Shown one piece after another: positions 1 through 6,037 of a stretch of 6,037 nucleotides of DNA (the first letter of the stretch is position 1; every line of letters starts with the position of its first letter). The position numbers were made by a program, and so were the translations under genes. Location: assembly GCA_002452555.1 (NCBI GenBank), contig DKER01000162.1:1-6037 (forward strand), written 5' to 3'. This DNA is from Fidelibacterota bacterium UBA6817 (GTDB lineage: Bacteria; Fidelibacterota; Fidelibacteria; Fidelibacterales; Fidelibacteraceae). The notes under the pieces were generated by a model, which saw only the letters and a list, made by a program, of their open reading frames with translations, was not told where the DNA came from and did no database searches.

Positions 1-651
1 GAAGCAGGCCGGTGGGTTCATACTTTCGGGTGCGGACATGCCACGCTGCCAATCGAAGAAATGTATCCCCGTATCGGCGGTTTTGTAGGGTTCCATCCCA
101 TCATTGAACTCCCGCTTTCTTTTTTCACACATATTGTCGGAGATATGGGTGTTCACCAGTTTGTTTTTCTCGAACGGGTGGAAGGGTATGGTGACCAGAT
201 AATGAAAGGATATAATTTTGATTCCCGGGATTGTATGTGGATTTTTTCACATTCCGGAGTGAATGCAGTTAATATTGATGTTGCATTGCGGGCAAAAGAA
301 AAAGGAATGAAACTTATTGTATTCGGTTCGGAAAAAGCAGCACAGGAAAAAAAAACAAAGCATTCCTGCGGTAAAACAATGTTTGAACTGGCTGATATTG
401 TGGTTGATTCCTGCGCACCGGCAGAAGATGCAGCTGTCCCGCTGAAAAACCATCCGGATAAAATCGGTCCTGTTTCAACGATTGCTTTTGTTACTGCCGT
501 TTGGATGACCATAACAACGGTTGCGGAAATTCTGGCTGACCGCGGTGTAAAATTGTACATTCATCCCAGCCATAATGTGGGGGATCCCACTGCCAATGAA
601 CGGCTTGACGAAGCATTGAAAGAATACAAAAAGCGAATCATTGGTGTTTAA
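1..651 (+). CDS. SIS-domain sugar-phosphate-binding protein, UPF0309 type (5' end cut by window)
   Basis: The frame is open from base 1, so the gene starts upstream; 216 residues are visible and about 30 N-terminal residues are probably missing compared with UPF0309 proteins of about 245 aa. Visible residue numbers: a phosphosugar-loop-like FGCGH (9-13), an LERVEG segment (58-63), the SIS signature SHSG (83-86; usually SNSG), HSCGK (121-125, usually RHSSGK), a PVST motif (158-161), and a C-terminal NxxLxExLxxYxxRI-like tail. This order matches the 'sugar isomerase domain-containing protein' family related to the SIS fold of MurQ and GlmS. SIS domains bind phosphosugars; members of this family often sit with amino-sugar catabolism genes, but the exact reaction is not established. 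The protein is expected to be cytoplasmic. An A9 run (347-355) lies inside the gene. The family assignment is strong; the substrate is unknown. Confidence 0.9.
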   Translation, partial: EAGRWVHTFGCGHATLPIEEMYPRIGGFVGFHPIIELPLSFFTHIVGDMGVHQFVFLERVEGYGDQIMKGYNFDSRDCMWIFSHSGVNAVNIDVALRAKEKGMKLIVFGSEKAAQEKKTKHSCGKTMFELADIVVDSCAPAEDAAVPLKNHPDKIGPVSTIAFVTAVWMTITTVAEILADRGVKLYIHPSHNVGDPTANERLDEALKEYKKRIIGV

Positions 652-678
652 AATCATTTATTTCTCTGCCCTTTAACA

Positions 679-720
679 AAGAGACTGTCTGCCCCCCCCA
701 ACCCCGACAGGCAGTCTCTT
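679..720 (+). terminator. GC-rich hairpin after the SIS gene, terminator-like or attenuating
   Basis: The arms 679-691 (AAGAGACTGTCTG) and 708-720 (CAGGCAGTCTCTT) pair over 13 bp with a single U-G wobble. The 16-base loop starts with eight C residues. The hairpin lies 28 bases after the SIS stop and 22 bases before the next start codon. There is no T-run directly after the stem; only a short ATTTTT at 726-731 follows. It may therefore be a weak terminator, an attenuator giving lower expression of the next gene, or a 3'-end stabiliser. Confidence 0.5.
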
Positions 721-742
721 CATAAATTTTTAAGGGAAAATC

Positions 743-1903
743 ATGAAAAGAATAGAAAGTATTGACCTTTTTCGTGGACTGACAATTGCCATGATGATCT
801 TTGTCAATGATGTGGCTTCTGTCCCCGCTGCACCGTCATGGCTCCACCATGCAGGTGCCCAAACAGACGGAATGACGCTTCCGGACCTTGTTTTTCCGGC
901 TTTTCTTTTTATTGTTGGAATGGTTATTCCCATAGCACTCGAAAAACGTTTGAAAGAGGGACTCTTACCGTCATTATTTCACATCGGAGAACGAAGTTTG
1001 GCGTTGATAATTATGGGAGTAATGATGCTGAATTCCGGTTCATACAATGCGGAATTGTCCTTTTTACCAAAACCGGTATGGCAACTTTTAATGTATGTCT
1101 CATTCTTTCTTATATGGAATATGTGGGCAGATACATCAAAAGCAAAAAATATCATACCCAAAATCGGGTGGCTGCTTTTACTTTTTCTTGCCGGCTTTTA
1201 TCGCAGAGGAAACGGCGGGGAAATATTTTGGCTTAGAACCGGCTGGTGGGGTATTCTTGGGTTGATCGGCTGGTCTTATGCCCTTGTTTCATTGATTTAT
1301 TTATGGTTTAGAAACAATAAAGCTATGATAATCCTGTCTATGTCATTTTGTGTTTTCTTGTTTATTGCTGAGGTTTCGGGTCGTTTTGCTTCAATTCAGC
1401 CGCTTGTTGATTTTATACATCCCGGACAACATCTGGGGACTCATTCTTTGATTGTTTTATGCGGATTAATGGCAGGGCTTGGAATCACGGAAAAATCCCA
1501 TAAAAAAGGGATGAGTTTTATTCTTATTGAAGGATTTGTGCTGTTTTTGGCAGGCTGGCTTTTACACTCCCAATATATCGTTTCAAAAATTCAGGCCACT
1601 CCGGTTTGGGCCTTTTGGAGTGCCGGTTGGTGCTGCCTTATATTCGTTGTTGTTTATTTTCTGACTGATGTAAAAAAATGGGATTCATGGGGAAAACCGT
1701 TTCAACCTTCTGCCCAAAATCCCCTTACGGCCTATTTGCTTCCGGCAGTATTCTATATCCTTTTTGATCTGCTTTCCATCCCTTATTTTTCATGGGGAAA
1801 GAGCGGTCCCGGATTGGGAATTATCCGAGCTTTACTGTTTACTGCACTTATTCTCTTCACCACACATTTGCTAACCCGGTTTAAAGTCAGACTAAAATTG
1901 TGA
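743..1903 (+). CDS. DUF5009 / HGSNAT-like multi-pass membrane acyltransferase family protein
   Basis: A 386-aa integral membrane protein with about 11 predicted hydrophobic spans (roughly 49-66, 85-99, 112-128, 139-151, 167-188, 194-210, 234-248, 257-275, 291-307, 328-346, 359-376). Family marks are the N-terminal SIDLFRG (6-12), the histidine pair H35-H36 in WLHHA, PDLVFPAFLFIVG (47-59), ATPVW (285-289) and NPLTAYLLP (326-334). This pattern fits the DUF5009 and heparan-alpha-glucosaminide N-acetyltransferase group. The human lysosomal member moves acetyl groups across the membrane to a terminal glucosamine through an active histidine; H35 or H36 sits in the comparable place just before the DLVFP motif. 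Bacterial members are often near glycan-use genes and their substrates are mostly unknown. A Shine-Dalgarno AAGGG (732-736) lies 6 bases before the ATG. The neighbouring SIS gene suggests an amino-sugar link, which is inference. Confidence 0.88.
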   Translation: MKRIESIDLFRGLTIAMMIFVNDVASVPAAPSWLHHAGAQTDGMTLPDLVFPAFLFIVGMVIPIALEKRLKEGLLPSLFHIGERSLALIIMGVMMLNSGSYNAELSFLPKPVWQLLMYVSFFLIWNMWADTSKAKNIIPKIGWLLLLFLAGFYRRGNGGEIFWLRTGWWGILGLIGWSYALVSLIYLWFRNNKAMIILSMSFCVFLFIAEVSGRFASIQPLVDFIHPGQHLGTHSLIVLCGLMAGLGITEKSHKKGMSFILIEGFVLFLAGWLLHSQYIVSKIQATPVWAFWSAGWCCLIFVVVYFLTDVKKWDSWGKPFQPSAQNPLTAYLLPAVFYILFDLLSIPYFSWGKSGPGLGIIRALLFTALILFTTHLLTRFKVRLKL

Positions 1904-1921
1904 TTTTGTTCATATACAGCG

Positions 1922-1937
1922 TTTTAAGTCCTTAAAA
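1922..1937. repeat. Perfect inverted repeat upstream of trkH (possible operator)
   Basis: TTTTAAG and CTTAAAA form perfect 7-bp arms around a 2-base centre (TC). It lies 18 bases after the DUF5009 stop and 57 bases before the trkH start. There is no T-tract and the arms are AT-rich, so a regulator site is more likely than a terminator. In such AT-rich DNA a chance palindrome is possible. Confidence 0.4.
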
Positions 1938-1945
1938 TAATCAAG

Positions 1946-1957
1946 ATTATGCATAAT
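1946..1957. repeat. Perfect 12-bp palindrome ATTATGCATAAT upstream of trkH
   Basis: ATTATGCATAAT is fully self-complementary. Its centre is 22 bases from the centre of the preceding inverted repeat, close to two helical turns, so both would face the same side of the DNA. Its right half, CATAAT, also resembles a -10 element, but no good -35 box lies 16-18 bases upstream. An operator or promoter role is inferred. Confidence 0.35.
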
Positions 1958-1984
1958 TCTTTTATTGATTCACAGATTCTTTTA
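1956..1984 (+). repeat. 9-bp direct repeat in the trkH leader
   Basis: ATTCTTTTA occurs at 1956-1964 and again at 1976-1984, a 20-base period, ending 10 bases before the trkH ATG. No Shine-Dalgarno sequence is visible before that ATG, unlike the genes on either side, so this AT-rich leader may matter for initiation. The function is unknown and chance is possible. Confidence 0.3.
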
Positions 1985-1994
1985 AATTAGAAAA

Positions 1995-3698
1995 ATGGTT
2001 AAAGATCACTTCAAATCCCTTGAATCTCTTTTGAATATTGTCGTAGGATTCTCTGCAATACTGGCTTTGGCAGTTCTGCTCTTTGACCGGTCACATTATT
2101 CTGTTCCTTACTCAAATATCATTAATGGTTTTTATACAGGAGTTATGATACTGTTTATCAGTGATGTTATCATCAGAATAATGATAGACAAAGACCCTGT
2201 CACGTACATTAAGGGACATTGGTATAGTTTTATAGTATTTATGCCGTTGTTTCAGGAAACACCTTTCAGAGGCGAAGATCCGTATTCCATCATCCTTAAA
2301 CAGATTATCATTCTTATTATGATCATATCCCGTTTACGGAAGGATCGCAATCTGATCAGTAACCTCAGTTTGCACCCGGCGCGTTTAATGATCATGACCT
2401 TTTTTCTGACGATTTGCATGGGGACCGTCATATTAACATTACCCATGTCAACAACTGCCGGAACCCAGACTTCTTTGGTGGATGCAATGTTTACATCCAC
2501 GTCTGCTCTTTGCGTTACCGGATTGATTGTTCAGGATACGGCAACATGGTACAACACAGCCGGTCAGGCAACTATTGCAATACTGATTCAGCTTGGGGGA
2601 TTGGGTATCATGACTTTCTCTGTTTTTTTGGCCCTTGTCGGCGGAAAAAGGATGAGTATTAAAGACAGAACGCTGGTAGGGAATGTTTTGGATTATGACA
2701 CATTATCCGATGCTTTCAGGGTAATTTTATTTATTTTTAAGCTGACATTCACTGTGGAACTTATTGGAACTATAGGGTTGATTATTGCATGGAGAGATTT
2801 TTATCCCACCTGGGGACAGACAATTTATCATTCGGTTTTTCATTCTATCTCTGCCTTTTGCAATGCCGGATTTTCAACAAATACTGACAGTATGATGCCC
2901 CATCAATACGATTTAACAACAAATTTTGTCATGGCTTCACTCATCATTATCGGCGGATTGGGTTTTCTCGCACTCCGAAATATAACTTCAGCTTTTCGAA
3001 CCATATTTACAGGCAAAAAAAGACACATATTCTTACTCAAGGTACAAACCCGTCTTGTTTTACGCGTAACGTTTATTCTCATTATCGTTGGCATGGCCGG
3101 AATCTATTTTTTTGAACGACAAAACTTTGCGAATGTAACGACAGGCCAGGCGTTGCTCCTCTCTTTTTTTCAATCTGTCACAACCCGGACTGCCGGTTTT
3201 AATACAGCACTGATATCAAGCATGTCATCACCTACATTACTCCTGATAATTATTCTAATGTTTATCGGTGCATCACCCGGTTCAACCGGCGGCGGTATTA
3301 AAACCACAACGTTTGCCGTATTATTTCTTACAATGTTTCGGGGCGTAACATCTAAAAATAATATTGAAGTTATGAAGCGTACTATCTCACTGGAAACGAT
3401 TCAAAAGGCATTAACTGTCCTCTTGTTTTACATAACGTTTGTTTTTGCCATCCTGCTTGCTCTTTTATATATTGAACCGTTTCCGTTTATGAGTATACTA
3501 TTTGAGACAATCAGTGCCGTTGGAACAGTGGGTTTATCAACCGGTATAACAGCGGATTTATCCAATACGGGGAAAATTCTGATCATGATTCTTATGTTTG
3601 TGGGAAGACTGGGACCGTTAACGGTTGGTTATGCCCTTGTTTTTGGAAATAAACCCCAGAATTATGCTTATGCAGAAGAACGAATCATGATCGGATAA
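1995..3698 (+). CDS. trkH: TrkH/KtrB-family potassium uptake pore subunit with a voltage-sensor-like N-terminal extension
   Basis: This 567-aa membrane protein is the K+ translocating subunit. The core (about 128-567) has the four pore repeats of the Trk/Ktr/HKT superfamily, each with its filter glycine: CVTGL (G176), NAGFS (G292), TAGFNT (G401) and TVGLSTG (G513). The glycine- and serine-rich GASPGSTGGGIKTTT (425-439) corresponds to the intramembrane gating loop. KtrB proteins are usually about 450 aa; the extra ~125 N-terminal residues contain four hydrophobic spans (about 14-31, 44-62, 75-86, 98-113). The second ends in DVIIR, followed by a linker leading to GHWYS, and a basic cluster (R113, R115, K116, R118) follows the fourth; this resembles a degenerate ion-channel S1-S4 domain. 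The ATG is the first in frame after a stop at 1983 and has no clear Shine-Dalgarno sequence. trkA follows after 17 bases. Confidence 0.95.
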   Translation: MVKDHFKSLESLLNIVVGFSAILALAVLLFDRSHYSVPYSNIINGFYTGVMILFISDVIIRIMIDKDPVTYIKGHWYSFIVFMPLFQETPFRGEDPYSIILKQIIILIMIISRLRKDRNLISNLSLHPARLMIMTFFLTICMGTVILTLPMSTTAGTQTSLVDAMFTSTSALCVTGLIVQDTATWYNTAGQATIAILIQLGGLGIMTFSVFLALVGGKRMSIKDRTLVGNVLDYDTLSDAFRVILFIFKLTFTVELIGTIGLIIAWRDFYPTWGQTIYHSVFHSISAFCNAGFSTNTDSMMPHQYDLTTNFVMASLIIIGGLGFLALRNITSAFRTIFTGKKRHIFLLKVQTRLVLRVTFILIIVGMAGIYFFERQNFANVTTGQALLLSFFQSVTTRTAGFNTALISSMSSPTLLLIIILMFIGASPGSTGGGIKTTTFAVLFLTMFRGVTSKNNIEVMKRTISLETIQKALTVLLFYITFVFAILLALLYIEPFPFMSILFETISAVGTVGLSTGITADLSNTGKILIMILMFVGRLGPLTVGYALVFGNKPQNYAYAEERIMIG

Positions 3699-3715
3699 AA
3701 ATAAGGAATCAAACA

Positions 3716-4402
3716 ATGAGAAGCATAGCAGTCATCGGTTTGGGAACATTCGGGAAAACGCTGGCTCTTGAGCTGACGGAGCGGGGAGCTCAGGTTATTG
3801 CTATAGATATCAATAAAGATCAAATTGAAGCTGTAAAGGAATCAGTGACCTATGCGGTTGCACTCAATTCAATGGACCAAAATGCCCTTGAAGGAATTGC
3901 AATCAAGGATGTTGATCTGGCAGTCGTATGTATTGGAGATGATGTTGAAGCCAATCTGTTAACAACCCTGTTGCTAAAAAAGTTGGGAATAAAAAAAATA
4001 TGGTCCAGGGCCATTAACAATCTTCAGCGTGAAATACTCAAGACCATGGAAATTGATGAAATTGTGAGTATTGAGGAACAGATGGGAAAAACAATTGCCA
4101 GGGGACTTATATCATCAAATGTTACAAAATTTATTCCAATATCTGAGGGACACAGCATTGCTGAGGTAAAAATTCCCGAACAATATATCGGCAAATCACT
4201 CATTCAACTTAACCCCCGCAAAAAGTACAATGTAAACATTGTGGGGATAAAACGATATATTCCTGATATTACCGACGAGGGGGAAAGAACTTTTCGTGAA
4301 GAATACAATGATGTCCCTTCTCCTGCTGAGAAATTACTGGAAGGTGATATTTTAATGGTGGCCGGTTCAGATATCAATATAGAAAAATTTGCCAGAGATT
4401 AA
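3716..4402 (+). CDS. trkA: TrkA/KtrA-family potassium uptake regulator (single RCK_N + RCK_C)
   Basis: A 228-aa cytoplasmic protein that should form an octameric ring on the TrkH/KtrB dimer and gate it on binding nucleotide. The N-terminal Rossmann fold (1-~125) has GLGTFG (8-13) and the acidic residue D31 at the end of strand 2, the usual adenine-nucleotide site. VCIGDD (71-76) and the EEQMGKTIA segment (120-128) are typical of RCK_N. The RCK_C domain runs from about 136 to 227 and includes GDILMV (210-215). Its size matches KtrA (about 220 aa), not the two-tandem-copy E. coli TrkA. An acidic, charged loop at about 182-205 lies inside RCK_C. AAGGA (3703-3707) is the Shine-Dalgarno site, 8 bases before the ATG. 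It is cotranscribed with trkH and overlaps the next gene by one base. Confidence 0.95.
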   Translation: MRSIAVIGLGTFGKTLALELTERGAQVIAIDINKDQIEAVKESVTYAVALNSMDQNALEGIAIKDVDLAVVCIGDDVEANLLTTLLLKKLGIKKIWSRAINNLQREILKTMEIDEIVSIEEQMGKTIARGLISSNVTKFIPISEGHSIAEVKIPEQYIGKSLIQLNPRKKYNVNIVGIKRYIPDITDEGERTFREEYNDVPSPAEKLLEGDILMVAGSDINIEKFARD

Positions 4403-5136
4403 TGATGTCTAAAAAAGAGAAAAGACTTTCTTCCTATAAACTCCCAATAAAAGTTTTATGGTTTATCTCTTCTATTCTTGGTTTGGGAGCTTTTGTATTG
4501 CTGGCTGTTAAAGAATTCCAGTCTTCTTTTTTTTATTTAATCCTTTTTCTGGGACTTTTATATTCTGCAACTATTGTATATATCACATTACGGGCGTTTC
4601 GTTTTCATCGAAGATTAATAAAATATTTCAGACGGCTTTTAGCCGGGGATTTTTCAACAGGTATTCATGATATATCATGTATTAATGATGAAATCACACT
4701 TTTAACGGAAATGGCAACAAATACCGCCTCACATTTGGATACGTACGATCGGTTGCGGGCTGACCGCACGGCATTGAGTCTTAGAGCTCTGGATGTCTTA
4801 TTCCGCAGAGCAAGCCGTAAAATCATTATGGCCGATATGGATAAATCACAGTTTAAATTCACTAAAACCCTGCAAAAAGCATTCAATGTAGATCAGGATA
4901 TTTTTAGTTTTGCATCTATTGAAAACCAAAAAAACAACGAGCATTTTTTCAGACAGTTTTTACTGGCAGCAATAAAAGATGCTCAGGTAAAAGATTTTTC
5001 TGCCAGACTCGAACTCCCTGTCAGAGAATCGGCATTGGATCTGAATTTTAAATTTGTCCCCATTAAGGATAAATCCGAAAAAGTCCGGATCGCTTTTCTT
5101 TACGTAGATTTTTCTGAGAATGATCCGGTAGATTAA
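4402..5136 (+). CDS. Membrane-anchored HAMP + PAS-like protein without output domain, in the trk operon
   Basis: This 244-aa protein is not one I recognise by name. It has a short basic N-terminus, two hydrophobic spans (about 15-36 and 43-64) with almost no extracytoplasmic loop, and a HAMP-like segment (about 66-112) with the AGDF turn (81-84) and the NDEITLL motif (95-101). A charged helix (about 115-140) follows, then a PAS-like domain (about 125-237). The chain ends at DPVD, with no histidine kinase, GGDEF, methyl-accepting or helix-turn-helix domain. The start ATG shares its A with the trkA stop (TAATG), so translation is probably coupled; a second ATG follows at once (4405) and either could be used. 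No strong Shine-Dalgarno is visible. The context suggests a sensor or accessory subunit of the K+ transporter, which is inference. A truncated sensor kinase is the alternative, but the gene ends cleanly. Confidence 0.8.
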   Translation: MMSKKEKRLSSYKLPIKVLWFISSILGLGAFVLLAVKEFQSSFFYLILFLGLLYSATIVYITLRAFRFHRRLIKYFRRLLAGDFSTGIHDISCINDEITLLTEMATNTASHLDTYDRLRADRTALSLRALDVLFRRASRKIIMADMDKSQFKFTKTLQKAFNVDQDIFSFASIENQKNNEHFFRQFLLAAIKDAQVKDFSARLELPVRESALDLNFKFVPIKDKSEKVRIAFLYVDFSENDPVD

Positions 5137-5142
5137 CGTTAA
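5133..5142. repeat. Palindrome TTAACGTTAA holding both convergent stop codons
   Basis: The TAA at 5134-5136 (plus strand) and the TAA at 5141-5139 (minus strand) lie in one perfect 10-bp palindrome, with only CG between the two genes. There is no hairpin terminator between them, so transcripts from the two strands probably run into each other's 3' ends. Confidence 0.6.
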
Positions 5143-5909
5143 TGAGGAATTGCTTCATCCAATAAAGTGAAGCGGTATCCCCGTTCTTTTAAAACAGTAA
5201 TCAAATCATCCATGTAATCATAAAAGGGATCAGGTCTGTCCGGATGGGCTCCAATATGAGTTAAAAGAATAAATCCATTCAATCCGTTTTTTTCTTCATA
5301 TCGCAAAATTCGGGCATAAATTGAATCCGAACTCACATACTGTCTTCCCGGTTCCGGAATGGTCCAGTCTGCATTTGAATATGTTCCGGGCGTAAAATTA
5401 ACCAATATAAAACCGGTTTCCTGAGTCCACCGGGCAATTTCTTCATTATACCATTCATAAGGAGGAATATAGTAGGGCGCATCCCCTTTTCTGACGCCAA
5501 ATCGCTCCATTTCTTTATAATTATCCAATAAGTCTTTCAAAAACTCATCACGGGTAACCAACAGAGAATCCCGGTCTTCCCATGTTGCATAAAGCAAATG
5601 ACGGTCAGAATGAGCCCCCAGATAATGACCATCTTCATGTAATCCGCGAATTATCGGCCCAAAATCCGGATTTCTGTAAAAATTCCCTGTTAGAAAAAAT
5701 GAACCTTTTACATCATGCTTTCCTAACGTTTCTCTGAGAATTTCTCCCCCATCGGCAAATTCATCTCCTGTAAAAACGAGGTGGATTCGTTTTTCAGTCG
5801 TATCGGTCCGCATAACAGCCCCGTGACTGTATATTAAATGTGTGTTGCTTACCTTGTCACCGCATGCGATGATTAAAAAAAATACCGGCAAGAGTAATCG
5901 GACTCTCAT
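5139..5909 (-). CDS. Lipoprotein of the NodB-type polysaccharide deacetylase superfamily, divergent motifs
   Basis: From the chosen start the protein is 256 aa. A signal peptide ends in the lipobox IIAC (13-16), so C16 should be lipidated and the protein anchored to a membrane facing outward. The NodB-like fold is suggested by TGDEFADGG (47-55) in place of TFDDG, the HSDRH motif (100-104, usual form HTxxHP), PPYEW (149-153) in place of RxPY, VNFTPGT (170-176), and LLTHIGAHPDR (215-225). D49 or D53, H100 and H104 would be the metal ligands and catalytic acid. The family removes N-acetyl or O-acetyl groups from polysaccharides; the substrate here is unknown. A longer in-frame start exists at 5948 (13 more residues), but the 5909 ATG has GGAG upstream and gives a clean lipoprotein signal. 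It converges on the trk operon with a 2-base gap. Confidence 0.88.
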   Translation of the reverse strand: MRVRLLLPVFFLIIACGDKVSNTHLIYSHGAVMRTDTTEKRIHLVFTGDEFADGGEILRETLGKHDVKGSFFLTGNFYRNPDFGPIIRGLHEDGHYLGAHSDRHLLYATWEDRDSLLVTRDEFLKDLLDNYKEMERFGVRKGDAPYYIPPYEWYNEEIARWTQETGFILVNFTPGTYSNADWTIPEPGRQYVSSDSIYARILRYEEKNGLNGFILLTHIGAHPDRPDPFYDYMDDLITVLKERGYRFTLLDEAIPH

Positions 5910-5918
5910 GAATTCAAT

Positions 5919-5922
5919 CTCC
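5919..5922 (-). promoter_or_regulatory. Shine-Dalgarno site that decides the deacetylase start
   Basis: On the minus strand GGAG stands 9 bases before the ATG at 5909. It supports this start over the ATGs at 5948 and 5924, whose extra residues would precede the basic-then-hydrophobic lipoprotein signal. Confidence 0.6.
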
Positions 5923-6037
5923 ATTTTGATTATTAAAAATATCAACATTAAAATACATGTTTCCTGATGAAGGGGAAAGTTAAAATGAGAGAATAATTTT
6001 CAAACAACACTCCTGACGATTGAAGTTTCCTACATAA

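Noticed and set aside
153..560. Open frame of 135 codons on the minus strand inside the SIS gene
   Set aside because: It is antisense to a gene with clear family motifs, has no recognisable domain and no ribosome site.
838..1236. Open frame of 132 codons on the plus strand in another frame of the DUF5009 gene
   Set aside because: The composition is rich in Cys, Arg and Ser as expected of an out-of-frame reading, and it lies wholly inside a well-supported gene.
4402..5136. Complete two-component sensor kinase
   Set aside because: No H-box, N-box or ATP-binding motifs follow the PAS-like region and the gene stops cleanly after it.
5926..5945. TTGAT and ATCAA inverted repeat upstream of the deacetylase
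   Set aside because: Five-base arms ten bases apart in AT-rich DNA are expected by chance.
5910..5948. Longer N-terminus for the deacetylase starting at 5948
   Set aside because: It would put 13 residues before the basic-hydrophobic lipoprotein signal and ignore the GGAG placed correctly for the 5909 start.
5949..6037. Possible promoter of the deacetylase gene, or the end of another minus-strand gene at the right edge
   Set aside because: Two minus-strand frames are open from the edge (stops at 5980-5982 and 5948-5950), but the short peptides show no family signal. No -10 box has a matching -35 at a normal distance.

Overview
This AT-rich bacterial window has six protein genes, five on the plus strand and one on the minus strand. 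There are no RNA genes, insertion sequences or CRISPR arrays, and coding is dense. Gene content suggests a free-living or gut-type member of the Bacteroidota/FCB group (Bacteroidota, Marinimicrobia, Calditrichota, KSB1 and relatives). The pointers are a DUF5009/HGSNAT-like membrane acyltransferase, a TrkH with a long N-terminal membrane extension, and a lipoprotein deacetylase with an 'FTGDEFADGG' motif. Several genes have recognisable Shine-Dalgarno sequences, which argues against a typical Bacteroidia genome. The taxon is an inference with modest confidence.

Layout. Positions 1-651 hold the 3' part of a SIS-domain sugar-phosphate-binding protein (UPF0309 type), cut by the window edge. A GC-rich hairpin (679-720) follows, then a DUF5009/HGSNAT-like multi-pass membrane protein (743-1903). 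These two look like an amino-sugar or cell-wall-sugar module. A 91-base gap (1904-1994) carries two palindromes and a 9-base direct repeat. It precedes a three-gene potassium-uptake operon: a TrkH/KtrB pore subunit with a voltage-sensor-like N-terminal extension (1995-3698), a TrkA/KtrA RCK regulator (3716-4402), and a membrane-anchored HAMP + PAS-like protein with no output domain (4402-5136), whose start overlaps the trkA stop. A convergent lipoprotein of the NodB polysaccharide-deacetylase fold (5139-5909, minus) ends two bases from the operon end. The last ~90 bases hold only the upstream region of that gene.

How it fits together. TrkH and TrkA should form a membrane K+ transporter gated by nucleotide binding to the cytoplasmic RCK ring. 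The overlapping third gene is the least explained part. By position and architecture it is a candidate extra sensor or regulatory subunit of the transporter. Together with the voltage-sensor-like extension of the pore protein, it is the best candidate for something not well described in this window.
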